From: Paramagnetospirillum caucaseum
GTDB lineage: Bacteria > Pseudomonadota > Alphaproteobacteria > Rhodospirillales > Magnetospirillaceae
DNA length: 64,000 bases
Assembly: GCF_000342045.1 (NCBI RefSeq)
Contig: NZ_AONQ01000012.1
Location: 22,421 to 86,420 of the forward strand
Direction of reading: 5' to 3'
Shown one piece after another: positions 56,600 through 64,000 of the stretch; position 1 is the first letter of the stretch; each line of letters starts with the position of its first letter. Under the pieces are notes generated by a model. That model did not search any database and was not told where the DNA came from. It worked only from the letters and a program-made list of their open reading frames with translations. The translations under genes were made by a program, and so were the position numbers.

Positions 56600-57462
56600 T
56601 TGCGCGCCCCCATCAGCCCTTGCGGCCGCAGGATCAGGATCAGGATCAGGATGGCGAAGCTGAACATGCCCTTCATGGAGGGCATCAGGAAATAGCCGGC
56701 CAGCACCTCGGAAACGCCGATCAGGATGCCGCCCAGCAGGGCGCCGCCCATGCTGCCCAGGCCTCCGACGATGACGATGATGAAGGCCAGCATGGTCAGT
56801 TCCGGCCCGCTGGAGGGCATCACGTCGATCAGCATGGACAGCAGCGCCCCCGCCGCCCCGACGCAGGCCGCCCCGATGCCGAAGGTGACGGCGTAGAGCC
56901 GCTTGACGTTCAGCCCGATCACCCTGGCGCCCACCAGATTGTCGGCGCAGGCGCGGATGGCCTTGCCGGTCATGGTGCGGCGGAAGAACAGCATCAGCAG
57001 GCCCGAGATGCAAAGCGCCGCCGTGGCGGCCAGGAGGCGGACCTTGTCCACCAGCAGCGGCCCCACCTCGTAGGTGTCGAAGCCATAGGGCACCTGGATG
57101 CCGTGGGCGTCGGGGCCGAAGACCAGCAGCGAGCCGTTGACCATGATGATGGCCACCGCCACCAGCAGGATGAACTGCATGTGCTCGGGCTTGGCGACGA
57201 AGGCGTCGATCAGGCCGCGCTGCATGACGTAGCCCAGCACGAACAGCAGCAGGGCGATCAGCGGCAGGCCGAGCAGCGGATCAAGCTCTGCCCAAGTAAA
57301 CAGCGCCCAGGCGGCGTACATGGCCAGCGCCGTCATCTCGCCATGGGCGAAGTTGACGACGCGGACGACGCCGAAGATCACCGACAGGCCGAGGGCCATC
57401 AGGCTGTAGACCAGCCCGGTCAGCAGGCCGGTGACGATCTGGTTGGCGAGATCGATGGTCAT
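56596..57462 (-). CDS. livH: Branched-chain amino acid ABC transporter permease LivH
   Basis: A 288-residue inner-membrane permease with eight or so hydrophobic helices. Family signatures include LVYSLMALGLSVIFGVVRVVNFAHGE near the N-terminus and FIIVIVGGLGSMGGALLGG toward the C-terminus. It is separated by 54 bp and a GC-rich hairpin from the upstream binding-protein gene. Confidence 0.94.
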   Translation of the reverse strand: MTIDLANQIVTGLLTGLVYSLMALGLSVIFGVVRVVNFAHGEMTALAMYAAWALFTWAELDPLLGLPLIALLLFVLGYVMQRGLIDAFVAKPEHMQFILLVAVAIIMVNGSLLVFGPDAHGIQVPYGFDTYEVGPLLVDKVRLLAATAALCISGLLMLFFRRTMTGKAIRACADNLVGARVIGLNVKRLYAVTFGIGAACVGAAGALLSMLIDVMPSSGPELTMLAFIIVIVGGLGSMGGALLGGILIGVSEVLAGYFLMPSMKGMFSFAILILILILRPQGLMGARK

Positions 57463-57475
57463 GGGGCGGGGTGTT

Positions 57476-57505
57476 CCGGCAGCCGCCCCGATTGGCGGCC
57501 GCCGG
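57476..57505 (-). promoter_or_regulatory. Hairpin between livK and livH
   Basis: CCGGCAGCCGCC (57476-57487) pairs with GGCGGCCGCCGG (57494-57505) with one mismatch and a 6-nt loop. It begins 11 bp after the binding-protein stop and has no U-run in that direction. In ABC operons such a structure commonly stabilises the upstream message, raising binding-protein output over permease. That role is inferred. Confidence 0.45.
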
Positions 57506-57516
57506 CTTTTACAACA

Positions 57517-58755
57517 TCAGCCACGCTGTTGCCAACCCGGAGCCGGGAAGACCGGTTTCGCCTCAGCCACCTCGCTGGGCAGCACCACCAGCGGCTTGCC
57601 GCCGAAATTCTGGATGGTGGCCGAACGGGTGTTGGTGTTCTGCCCCTTGGCGTCGAACACGATGGGGCCGCCGATCATCACGTGCTCGGCGATGCTGGTG
57701 ACGGGCAGCGCCGCCAGGACCGCCTTGGGATCGGTGCTGCCGGCCCGCTTGGCGGCGTCGGCGGCGATCAGGATGGCCTCGAAGGTGTAGCCGATGTTCA
57801 TCTCGAACAGGGCATCGGGATAGGCCTTGGTGAAGGCCTTGAGCAGGGCTTGGCTCATGGCGGTCTTGGGGTTGATCCACGGCAGGTTGGTCATGCAGTA
57901 ATCCGAGTACTTGCCGAGCGTCTTGTAGAACTGGGCCTCGTACATGCCGGGGCTGCCGGGCGAGATCACCGCCTTGGGCTCGAAGCGCTGCTTGACCATC
58001 TCGCGGATGACGCGGATGCAGTCGTCGCCATGGGGAACCAGCAGCACCAGGTCGGCGCCGGTGGCCTTGGCCTTGCCCACTTCCACCGCCAGATCGCGGG
58101 CGGCGCCGTCATAGGCGATGGTCTCCACCAGCGGGAACGGCATGTCCAGCGTCGGGAACAGCTTGTTGACCGCGCCGGCCATGGCGGTGCCGAAGGTGTC
58201 GTTGTTGTGCAGGAACACCGCCTTGGTCGGCGTGGTGCCGGTGGTCTTGAACACGTCCTTCATCAGGGCGAGGCCCTCGGTCACCAGCTTGGGCGCCGTG
58301 GGGAAGTTGCGGAACACCGTCTTGAAGCCCTGCTCGGTGATGTTGGGCGCGGCGGCGATGTTGATCACCAGCGGCACCCCGCGCTGCTCGCAGACCTGGG
58401 CCACCGCCAGGGTATGGGCGGAATCGAAGGCGCCGACCAGCACCTGGGCGCCGTCGGCGATCAGCTTCTCGGCCCGCGTCCGGGCGGTGTCGATATTGGT
58501 CTCGGTGTCGGCGATCATCAGCTGCACCGGCATGCCCATGTCGGCCAGCAGGGCCGGCGTGACGTCGGCGCCGCGCTTGCAGCTCTGCCCTTCGCGGGCG
58601 AGGCTGCCGGACAGCGGCAGCAGCAGGCCGACCTTCAGCGGTTCGGCGGCATGCAGCGGACGAGCCCGTCCGCCCAGACCCAGGACGGCGGCACCGGCCG
58701 CGCCGGCGGCGAGAAAGCCGCGGCGGTTGACCATCGGCGAGGAATGCCCGGACAT
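57517..58755 (-). CDS. livK: Periplasmic substrate-binding protein of the liv system (possible Tat substrate)
   Basis: A 412-residue type I periplasmic binding protein of the amino-acid/amide family. The N-terminus has VNRRGFLAAGAAGAAVLGLGG, a twin-arginine motif with a hydrophobic core, and then AEPLKVGLLLPLSGSLAREGQ. The core has GAFDSAHTLAVAQVCEQRGVPLV and PGMYEAQFYKTLGKYSDY. ATG 58755 has AAGGAG upstream; the frame is open to 58824. The ligand is not clear from sequence; livK is used by operon position only. Confidence 0.9.
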   Translation of the reverse strand: MSGHSSPMVNRRGFLAAGAAGAAVLGLGGRARPLHAAEPLKVGLLLPLSGSLAREGQSCKRGADVTPALLADMGMPVQLMIADTETNIDTARTRAEKLIADGAQVLVGAFDSAHTLAVAQVCEQRGVPLVINIAAAPNITEQGFKTVFRNFPTAPKLVTEGLALMKDVFKTTGTTPTKAVFLHNNDTFGTAMAGAVNKLFPTLDMPFPLVETIAYDGAARDLAVEVGKAKATGADLVLLVPHGDDCIRVIREMVKQRFEPKAVISPGSPGMYEAQFYKTLGKYSDYCMTNLPWINPKTAMSQALLKAFTKAYPDALFEMNIGYTFEAILIAADAAKRAGSTDPKAVLAALPVTSIAEHVMIGGPIVFDAKGQNTNTRSATIQNFGGKPLVVLPSEVAEAKPVFPAPGWQQRG

Positions 58756-58892
58756 GACTTGCTCCTTGCTGGAAATGAAGGCCGCAAGACTAACCGTTCG
58801 ACGGCGTGGCGGCAATGAGGTCATACCCCCTTATGGCGGACGGCGATCCGTATTATGCTGAGAGCTTGTTCTGCAATCGAAGGTCATCCTCC

Positions 58893-60200
58893 ATGATCCG
58901 CCTGGCCAACGTCATCGTAGCCCACGCCGACACGGGCGCCGCCGAAGCGCTTCTCGCCCGCCTGTCGCACAACGGCTATCACGCCATGCATGCGACCAGT
59001 CGCGACCAGGTCCTGCAACTGGCCAGATACGAGCATCCCGACCTGATCCTGGTGGGCGACGTGGGCGAGGATTCCATCGGCCTGGGCGCCCTGCTCAAGC
59101 AGGAGCCGCTGCTGGCCGACATTCCCATGGTCCTGCTGGTGGACAGGGTGACCGCCGATTCGGCGGAAAAGGCCTGCGCCGCCGGTCTCGACGACACCAT
59201 TTCCATGCATGACGACGACGTGGAGCTGCTGTCCCGGCTGCGGCCGCTGGTCCGGCTGGCCACCATGCACGCCGAGCTGCGCCACCGCGCCTGCGCCGCC
59301 CAGCCCTTCGGGGTGGCCGCCCGCGAGCGGGCCTCGGTGCCCGAAGGCACCCGCCCCTGCATCCTGGTGGTCGGCCATGACCGCGACGGGGTGGGCGCCA
59401 TCCTCGGCGCCGCCGCCGAGGTGATCAGCAGCGCCAACCTCTACGACGCGGAAAGCCTGCTGGAGCACCGCAATTTCGACGCCGCCGTGGTCACCACCGA
59501 CGGCGACCTGGAAGGCTATCTCGCCTTCACCTCCCAGGTCCGCAACAATCCGCGCCTGTTCAACCTGCCCATGGTGCTGGTGGTGGACAAGGGGGTGCCG
59601 GCGGTGGACGTCTACCGCCGCGGCGCCAGCCGGGTGCTGCCGCGCCCCCTGGATCTTGGCATCCTGCGGGCCTCGGTGCTGGGCATGGTGCGCCGCCAGC
59701 AATTGCGCTGGTCCATCCGGGGCGCCCTGTTCGAAAGCCTGACGGAGCAGACCCGCGATCCGCTGACCGGGGTCTACGGCCGCGCCTATCTCGATGCCTA
59801 TCTGGCCGAGCGCCTGGAGATCGCCAAGACCCACGACCGCCATCTGGCCGTGGTGTTCTTCTACGTCCCCAACATCGAAGGGGTGCGCAGCCATTTCGGC
59901 GACGACGCCGCCGAGCATCTGGCCCAGCAATTGGGGCAATGGATCACCGGCCTGCTGCGGGCCGAGGATCTGACGGCGCTCTACGCCAAGAACCAGTTCT
60001 GCGTGGTGCTGCCCGACACCCCCACCGTCGAGGCCGAGGTGGTGATGCACCGCATCGCCGGCGTGCTGGCCTATACGGATTTCGCGGTGCGCGAGGTCTA
60101 CCAGCCAGTCAAGGTCTGGGTTCAGGTGGCTTGCACCGACGCCAAGACAACCGATACGCTGGAAACGCTGCTGGCCCGGGTGCAGGCCAAGCTGGATTGA
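58893..60200 (+). CDS. PleD-like protein: two receiver-like domains and a degenerate GGDEF domain
   Basis: A 435-residue protein. Residues 4-120 and about 155-280 have receiver-domain rhythm (HPDLILVGDVGED in the first; FDAAVVTTDGDLEGY and MVLVVDKGVPAVDVYRRGASR in the second), and about 290-435 is a GGDEF-type fold beginning RDPLTGVYGRAYLDAYL. The catalytic GG(D/E)EF loop reads LYAKNQFCVVLP, so cyclase activity should be lost; phospho-acceptor positions also look altered. No membrane segment is seen. GTCATCCTCC upstream gives only a weak ribosome site. A regulatory or c-di-GMP/nucleotide-binding role is inferred. Confidence 0.82.
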   Translation: MIRLANVIVAHADTGAAEALLARLSHNGYHAMHATSRDQVLQLARYEHPDLILVGDVGEDSIGLGALLKQEPLLADIPMVLLVDRVTADSAEKACAAGLDDTISMHDDDVELLSRLRPLVRLATMHAELRHRACAAQPFGVAARERASVPEGTRPCILVVGHDRDGVGAILGAAAEVISSANLYDAESLLEHRNFDAAVVTTDGDLEGYLAFTSQVRNNPRLFNLPMVLVVDKGVPAVDVYRRGASRVLPRPLDLGILRASVLGMVRRQQLRWSIRGALFESLTEQTRDPLTGVYGRAYLDAYLAERLEIAKTHDRHLAVVFFYVPNIEGVRSHFGDDAAEHLAQQLGQWITGLLRAEDLTALYAKNQFCVVLPDTPTVEAEVVMHRIAGVLAYTDFAVREVYQPVKVWVQVACTDAKTTDTLETLLARVQAKLD

Positions 60201-60201
60201 C

Positions 60202-60326
60202 ACCCGGTTCCGCGATGAGCGGGACTCATCGGAATCGGGTTAGGCCCAAGGGGCCGCGCGCCTTACGGCGCGGGAGGCAAGGGCGCTCGCGCCCGCCCGC
60301 CGATTGAGGGCGATCCCGGGGATCGC
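60202..60326. repeat. Cluster of intergenic palindromes
   Basis: The 171-bp gap after the PleD-like gene holds four inverted repeats: 60202-60240 (ACCCGGTTCCGCGATGA with TCATCGGAATCGGGT, imperfect), CGCGCC-ttac-GGCGCG (60257-60272), GGGCGC-tc-GCGCCC (60281-60294) and GCGATCCC-g-GGGATCGC (60310-60326). No T-run follows any of them. The first may end the upstream transcript. The remainder of the gap only contains the leader of the next gene. Confidence 0.5.
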
Positions 60327-60371
60327 TTGCGGTCATAGGGGTATGGATTGACGCCGAGGTAAGGAACGCCG

Positions 60372-61019
60372 GTGAGGATCGAGTACGTCTTCGACACCGT
60401 CTGCCCCTGGTGCTACGTGGGCAAGCGCCGCCTGGAGCGCGCGCTGGCCCTGCGCCCGGAAACCCGCGCCCGCATCGTCTGGCGCCCGTTCCTGCTCAAT
60501 CCCGACCTGCCGCCCGAGGGCATCGACCGCAAGACCTATCTCGACCGCAAGTTCGGCGGGACGGCCCGCGTCCAGCGGGTCCACGCCGCCGTGGCCGCCG
60601 CCGGCAAGAGCGAGGGCATCGTCTTCGACTTCGAGTCCATCACCCGCATGCCCAATTCCCTCGGCTCCCACCGGCTGATCCGCTATGCCGGGGCCAGCGG
60701 CCGCGAGGCCGAGGTGGTCGAGGCCCTCTACGCCGCCTATTTTTCCCAGGGGCTGGATATCGGCAATGTGGAGGTCCTGGCCGATATCGGCGCGGCCTCC
60801 GGCCTGGAGCGGGACATCCTGGCCGCCTATCTGGCGTCCGACGCCGACGCGGCCAGTGTGCTCAACGACAACGCCCGCGCCCATCGCCTGGGGGTCAACG
60901 GCGTTCCCTGCCTGATCCTCGACGGTTCCTATGCCCTGGCCGGGGCGCAGGAGCCCGACATCCTGCTCCGCCTCATCGACATCGTGCGCGAAGGCCAGCC
61001 GGAAGCGGCGTTCAGCTGA
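60372..61019 (+). CDS. DsbA-family FrnE-like oxidoreductase
   Basis: A 215-residue cytoplasmic thioredoxin-fold protein with helical insertion. The active site CPWC is at residues 11-14 (VFDTVCPWCYVGKRRLERAL), and the cis-proline loop is in GVNGVPCLILDG. This is the FrnE/2-hydroxychromene isomerase-like branch of DsbA; it has no signal peptide, so it does not act as a periplasmic DsbA. GTG 60372 is preceded by GAGGTAAGGA. It converges with the EamA gene, with 7 bp between stops. Confidence 0.9.
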   Translation: MRIEYVFDTVCPWCYVGKRRLERALALRPETRARIVWRPFLLNPDLPPEGIDRKTYLDRKFGGTARVQRVHAAVAAAGKSEGIVFDFESITRMPNSLGSHRLIRYAGASGREAEVVEALYAAYFSQGLDIGNVEVLADIGAASGLERDILAAYLASDADAASVLNDNARAHRLGVNGVPCLILDGSYALAGAQEPDILLRLIDIVREGQPEAAFS

Positions 61020-61026
61020 GAGGACG

Positions 61027-61902
61027 CTACTTCCGCACCACCAGCGCCACCCCCACCGCCGTGGCCGCCATGCCGGCCAGGGCCAGCGGGGTCAGCATCT
61101 CGTCGAACAGCAGCCAGGCCAGCAGGGCGGTGACCGGCGGCACCAGATAGAAGAAGCTGGCCACCTTGGCCGCCTCGCCCAGGCGGATCAGGGTCATCAG
61201 CAGGCTGATGGCGCCCAGCGACAGCACCAGCACCAGCCAGCCCAGCGCCAGGACGAAGGGCGGCGTCCACTGGATAACCATGGTCTCGGTCGCCATGGCC
61301 ACCGGCAGCAGGGCCGCCAGGGCGGCCATATACTGGATCAGGGTTCCGGTGCGCAGGTCCATGCCGGTGCAGAAGCGCTTCTGGTACAGCGTGCCGCCGG
61401 TGATGGCCAGCAGCGCCGCGATGGCGAAGGCCATGCCGTCCCAGCCGAAGCCATCGAAATTCACCCCCGTCAACCGGGTGGACAACACCATGGCGACGCC
61501 AGCCAGGCCGAGGGCGAGGCCGCCCCACTGGCGGGCTCCCACGATCTCGCCCAGCAACGGCCCGACCACGGCGGCGGTCAGCAGCGGCTGCAGCCCGGCC
61601 ACCAGGGCGACCAGACCGGAGGGAACGCCGTGGCGAATGGCCCCGAATACCCCGCCGAGATAGATGGCGTGGACCAGCAGCCCGGATATTCCCAGATGGA
61701 GCCACAGCCGGGGATCGCCGGGGAATTTGGCGCGGCTGGCCGCCACCAGGACCCCCAGCAGGACGATGACGATGGCGAAGCGCAGCACCAGGAAGGTGAA
61801 GGGCTCGGCATAGGGCAATCCGTACTTGGCCCCGATGAAGCCGGTGCTCCACAACACCACGAAGACGCCCGGCATGGCTCTGGTCCAGGCGTGCTCCCCC
61901 AT
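61027..61902 (-). CDS. EamA/DMT-superfamily transporter
   Basis: A 291-residue inner-membrane protein with ten predicted helices in two EamA repeats (first half beginning FVVLWSTGFIGAKYGLPYAEP; second ending PPVTALLAWLLFDEMLTPL and a basic VVRK tail). Such carriers export amino acids or other metabolites; the substrate is unknown. It lies 4 bp downstream of the small two-helix membrane protein gene on the same strand. Confidence 0.9.
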   Translation of the reverse strand: MGEHAWTRAMPGVFVVLWSTGFIGAKYGLPYAEPFTFLVLRFAIVIVLLGVLVAASRAKFPGDPRLWLHLGISGLLVHAIYLGGVFGAIRHGVPSGLVALVAGLQPLLTAAVVGPLLGEIVGARQWGGLALGLAGVAMVLSTRLTGVNFDGFGWDGMAFAIAALLAITGGTLYQKRFCTGMDLRTGTLIQYMAALAALLPVAMATETMVIQWTPPFVLALGWLVLVLSLGAISLLMTLIRLGEAAKVASFFYLVPPVTALLAWLLFDEMLTPLALAGMAATAVGVALVVRK

Positions 61903-61906
61903 GGTG

Positions 61907-62161
61907 TCAGCCCCCGTTCTCGGGCGGCCGCGGCGCGAGGCCGGAGGATTCCGTCCGCTTGGGCGGCGCCTCGCCGCCGGTCCAGAACACCCAGGTGGAG
62001 GCCAGCCAGACCATCATGCTGATGAATCCGGCCAGCTTGGGCGGCACGCCGAATTTCTGCGGCAGGACCAGCAGCAGGGTGATGCCGCCGACAAAGCCGC
62101 ACAGTGTCCAGATGGCGCCGACCACGTGGCGCGGCAGCTTCTTCTTGGGGGATTCAGTCAT
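61907..62161 (-). CDS. Small membrane protein, two transmembrane helices
   Basis: An 84-residue protein with a lysine-rich start (MTESPKKKLPRH), two hydrophobic helices (AIWTLCGFVGGITLLLVLP and LAGFISMMVWLASTWVFW) and a proline-rich C-terminus. I recognise no named family. It starts 3 bp after the BON-domain gene and is followed 4 bp later by the EamA gene, suggesting one transcript of three genes. Confidence 0.75.
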   Translation of the reverse strand: MTESPKKKLPRHVVGAIWTLCGFVGGITLLLVLPQKFGVPPKLAGFISMMVWLASTWVFWTGGEAPPKRTESSGLAPRPPENGG

Positions 62162-62164
62162 GTC

Positions 62165-62752
62165 TCAAGGCCTGACATCGATATAGTTGACCACTTTCTT
62201 GACGCCCTCGCCTTCCTTCAGGCGGGCGAGGGCCTTGTTGGCCTCCTCCTGCGAGCGGGCGCGGCCGATGACGTAGACCGTGCCGAAGGAATCGACGGTG
62301 GTGCGGAAATTGACGTCGGCCACCCCCCTGGTGCCGATCAGCCGTCCCTGGGCCTTGACGCCCATTTCCACCGTGTCGGCCCAGCCGGGCAGCGCCTTGC
62401 GCTTGGCATCGTCCTTGGCCAGATAGGTGACGTGCCAGTAGAGCTTCCTGACCCCCTCGACGCCGCGCACATCCTTCTGGAACTGGTCGTAGGTGGCCTT
62501 GTCGTCGAACAGGCCGGTGATCAGCAGCCGCTGCTCGTAGATCTCGGTCGAGGCCTTGATGGTGGCGTGCTTGCCCATGTAGCCGTTGACCTTGGCGACG
62601 ATGACGTTGTCCTTGGCGATGTCCGAGGCCGAGCGCGCCTCGATGGCCCGGTCGATCAGGGTCTTGGGGGCGGTCAGCACGTCCATCAGCTGGGCCTGGG
62701 CCGGGACGGCCAGGACCAGGGTGATAACGGTAAGGGCAAGGCGGCGCAGCAT
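62165..62752 (-). CDS. BON-domain periplasmic protein
   Basis: A 195-residue exported protein with a signal peptide ending VPAQAQ (about residue 20) and two BON domains. The first (about 43-110) has SDIAKDNVIVAKVNGYMGKH and EQRLLITGLFDD; the second (about 125-195) has FRTTVDSFGTVYVIGRARSQEEANKALARL. BON proteins such as OsmY and DolP bind membrane lipids and support envelope integrity. ATG 62752 has CGGGA upstream; ATG 62770 adds six residues and is possible. Confidence 0.87.
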   Translation of the reverse strand: MLRRLALTVITLVLAVPAQAQLMDVLTAPKTLIDRAIEARSASDIAKDNVIVAKVNGYMGKHATIKASTEIYEQRLLITGLFDDKATYDQFQKDVRGVEGVRKLYWHVTYLAKDDAKRKALPGWADTVEMGVKAQGRLIGTRGVADVNFRTTVDSFGTVYVIGRARSQEEANKALARLKEGEGVKKVVNYIDVRP

Positions 62753-62817
62753 GTGGCGGTCCCGTGACATTGGTCTGACCGCCAACCATACAGGCCAAGA
62801 CCAACGCCGCCAATCGG

Positions 62818-63708
62818 CTATTTGGCGCTTCCCTTGAGGTGCTTGTGCACCGCCTGGCGCGAGATGCCCAGTTCCTTGCCGATGCGGGCCAGGGACCACT
62901 CGGGATTGGCCGTCTTCAAGGCGCGGGCGCGGTCCTTGGTGGAGGGGCCCTGCGCACGGGAGGCCAGGCCGTTCCGGGCCAGGGCCGCGAAATCGGCGGC
63001 GAGGATGGCGTAGCCGCTGCCATCCTCGCCCCTGCGCCCGGCCCAGTATTCCAGGCGGGCGGAGAAATCGGCGACGGTGGCGGCGGGCAGGCCCTGGCGC
63101 CACCCCGCCTCCACCAGCCGGCGACGGACGGCGCAAGCCGGCGGCAAGACGGGCGGCGGCGAATCGGAGGCGCCGACCAGTTCCATGTGGCGCAGCCGAC
63201 CCTCCCAGCGCAAGGTTTCGGCCCGCGCCGCCTCGACGCTTGCCGGCATGGGATGGGCGACGGCCACCGCCGCCTCCACGTCCGGAGCGGTCTGGCATCG
63301 GGCGGCGGCCTCGATGAAGAGAGTCTCGAATTCCGTGGGGCGCAGGACGGCGTCCTCGCCGCCATAGCGCAGGATCACCGCCGCCCGCTCGTCGATACGG
63401 GTCAACTCGCGCAGGCGGCGCAGGCGGACCGCCCGGACGATGCTGCCCGGCTTGGCGCCCTCCTCCTGCAGGTGCAGGGCCTGCATGGCGGCCTCGGCCC
63501 CGTCGCCCTTGCGCGCCGCGCCGCGTCGCGCCAGCGCCTCGAGGCCGGCGGGATAACTGCCCCATTCCAGGTCGCAGAAGGCCCGGGCGCGTTCCAGCGC
63601 CTCGTCCTGCTCGGCCTCGTTCTCGGATTCGTAAAGCGCCAGCATGCCTTCCAGGCGGTCGAGAGCCTTATCCTCCCGCCCCTGGCTCATCAGATCGAAA
63701 AGATCCAT
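62818..63708 (-). CDS. Hypothetical protein with C-terminal helix-turn-helix
   Basis: A 296-residue protein of largely helical, repeat-like character (LDRLEGMLALYESENEAEQD, then several Ala/Glu/Arg-rich helices) that ends in a DNA-binding-like segment, NPEWSLARIGKELGISRQ followed by AVHKHLKGSAK (about residues 268-296). The C-terminal part resembles sigma70 region 4 or MarR/recombinase-type HTH. I recognise no whole-protein family. ATG 63708 has a strong GAGGGGG. It may be a transcription regulator, but the target and ligand are unknown. Confidence 0.72.
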   Translation of the reverse strand: MDLFDLMSQGREDKALDRLEGMLALYESENEAEQDEALERARAFCDLEWGSYPAGLEALARRGAARKGDGAEAAMQALHLQEEGAKPGSIVRAVRLRRLRELTRIDERAAVILRYGGEDAVLRPTEFETLFIEAAARCQTAPDVEAAVAVAHPMPASVEAARAETLRWEGRLRHMELVGASDSPPPVLPPACAVRRRLVEAGWRQGLPAATVADFSARLEYWAGRRGEDGSGYAILAADFAALARNGLASRAQGPSTKDRARALKTANPEWSLARIGKELGISRQAVHKHLKGSAK

Positions 63709-63775
63709 CGCCCCCTCGTCAACGCATGGGTTGACGGTGCTACGGTCCGGGCCGCCTGTCAAGGCGGCGTCGCGT

Positions 63776-63922
63776 TCAATTTCCCTGGGAATCCCGGCTT
63801 TGCCGCTCGGCCGCGACCTTGTCCACCACCGCCTTGATCAGGCTGGGGGGCGCCGTCAGCACAGAATAGCCCTCGCCGGCGAGGCGGGCAGTCACTGCGG
63901 CAAGAAGCAGACGCGGAATCAT
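63776..63922 (-). CDS. Short open reading frame, 48 aa
   Basis: ATG 63922 has an excellent GGAGG 6-7 bases upstream, and the product MIPRLLLAAVTARLAGEGYS continues VLTAPPSLIKAVVDKVAAERQ before a charged end. It is hydrophobic at the start and amphipathic afterward; no family is recognised. A TATAAT on the same strand (63970-63965) could be its -10 box, though no good -35 is seen. The plus strand from 63948 to the window end is open (MEDYEKLYWLRINNW) but unsupported. Bases 63923-64000 are AT-rich compared with the rest of the window. Confidence 0.5.
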   Translation of the reverse strand: MIPRLLLAAVTARLAGEGYSVLTAPPSLIKAVVDKVAAERQSRDSQGN

Positions 63923-64000
63923 CACAACCTCCGTCAAGATGACGGCAATGGAGGACTATGAGAAATTATATTGGCTACGCATAAATAACTGGTTAATTCC

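Noticed and set aside
63948..64000. Start of a rightward gene at the window edge
   Set aside because: Only 17 codons are visible, the ribosome site is weak, and the region could equally be a promoter for the leftward short frame.

Overview
The window is GC-rich, densely coded alphaproteobacterial chromosome. The best match is a Magnetospirillum/Paramagnetospirillum-type member of the Rhodospirillales. Supporting points are the ribosomal/outer-membrane gene order rpsB-tsf-pyrH-frr-uppS-cdsA-dxr-rseP-bamA-skp-lpxD-fabZ-lpxA-lpxI-lpxB, the use of LpxI and TrmFO, and a single-domain bacterial cereblon (CULT) protein of the kind studied in Magnetospirillum. The genus is an inference. No magnetosome genes, prophage, insertion sequence or CRISPR array are visible.

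Layout. 1-2547: the 3' end of an acyl-CoA synthetase gene, then an HD-GYP protein whose stop codon overlaps the start of a murein endopeptidase (mepA). 2835-17670: one long rightward block for translation (S2, EF-Ts, UMP kinase, ribosome recycling factor), undecaprenyl-PP/CDP-DAG/isoprenoid synthesis, outer-membrane biogenesis (RseP, BamA, Skp) and lipid A synthesis, ended by a glyoxalase gene. A strong intrinsic terminator separates rpsB-tsf from pyrH onward. 17804-26574: a mosaic of small units: TrmFO, a duplicated DUF4170 protein, a thioredoxin-like ferredoxin, RNA-modification enzymes (RsmC-like, RsuA, TrmH-family, RluE), the cereblon-like protein, a YqhA membrane protein, a PPK2 kinase and a parvulin. 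26513-29554: leftward arginase/ornithine aminotransferase genes and an OmpA-like lipoprotein. 29766-40588: DNA repair (uvrA, recG, mfd) interleaved with sdhE, a class V aminotransferase, and a TMEM165/GDT1 transporter gene preceded by a yybP-ykoY (Mn2+) riboswitch. 40707-52201: an almost unbroken leftward block with SDR, lipoprotein, mazG, transglutaminase-like, MBL hydrolase, tatD, metG, holB, tmk, D-Ala-D-Ala carboxypeptidase, rlpA and mltB. 52267-64000: a YdcF protein, tRNA-Ser(TGA), an aldo/keto reductase, a livKHMGF transporter, a degenerate PleD-like protein, a FrnE-like DsbA, an EamA exporter, BON and HTH proteins and a short unannotated reading frame.

Cell-envelope growth dominates. 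Lipid carrier, phospholipid, lipid A and OMP-assembly genes lie together at the left. Peptidoglycan-modifying enzymes (MepA, PBP5-type carboxypeptidase, RlpA, MltB) occur at two places. Most genes overlap by 1-4 nt or sit within a few tens of bases. No stretch of more than 300 bases lacks a gene; the longest gap is 2548-2834. The most noteworthy items are the cereblon-like protein, the Mn riboswitch with a perfect hairpin before its transporter gene, the catalytically degenerate PleD-like protein, and several intergenic palindromes (REP-like, terminal-inverted-repeat and AT-rich types).
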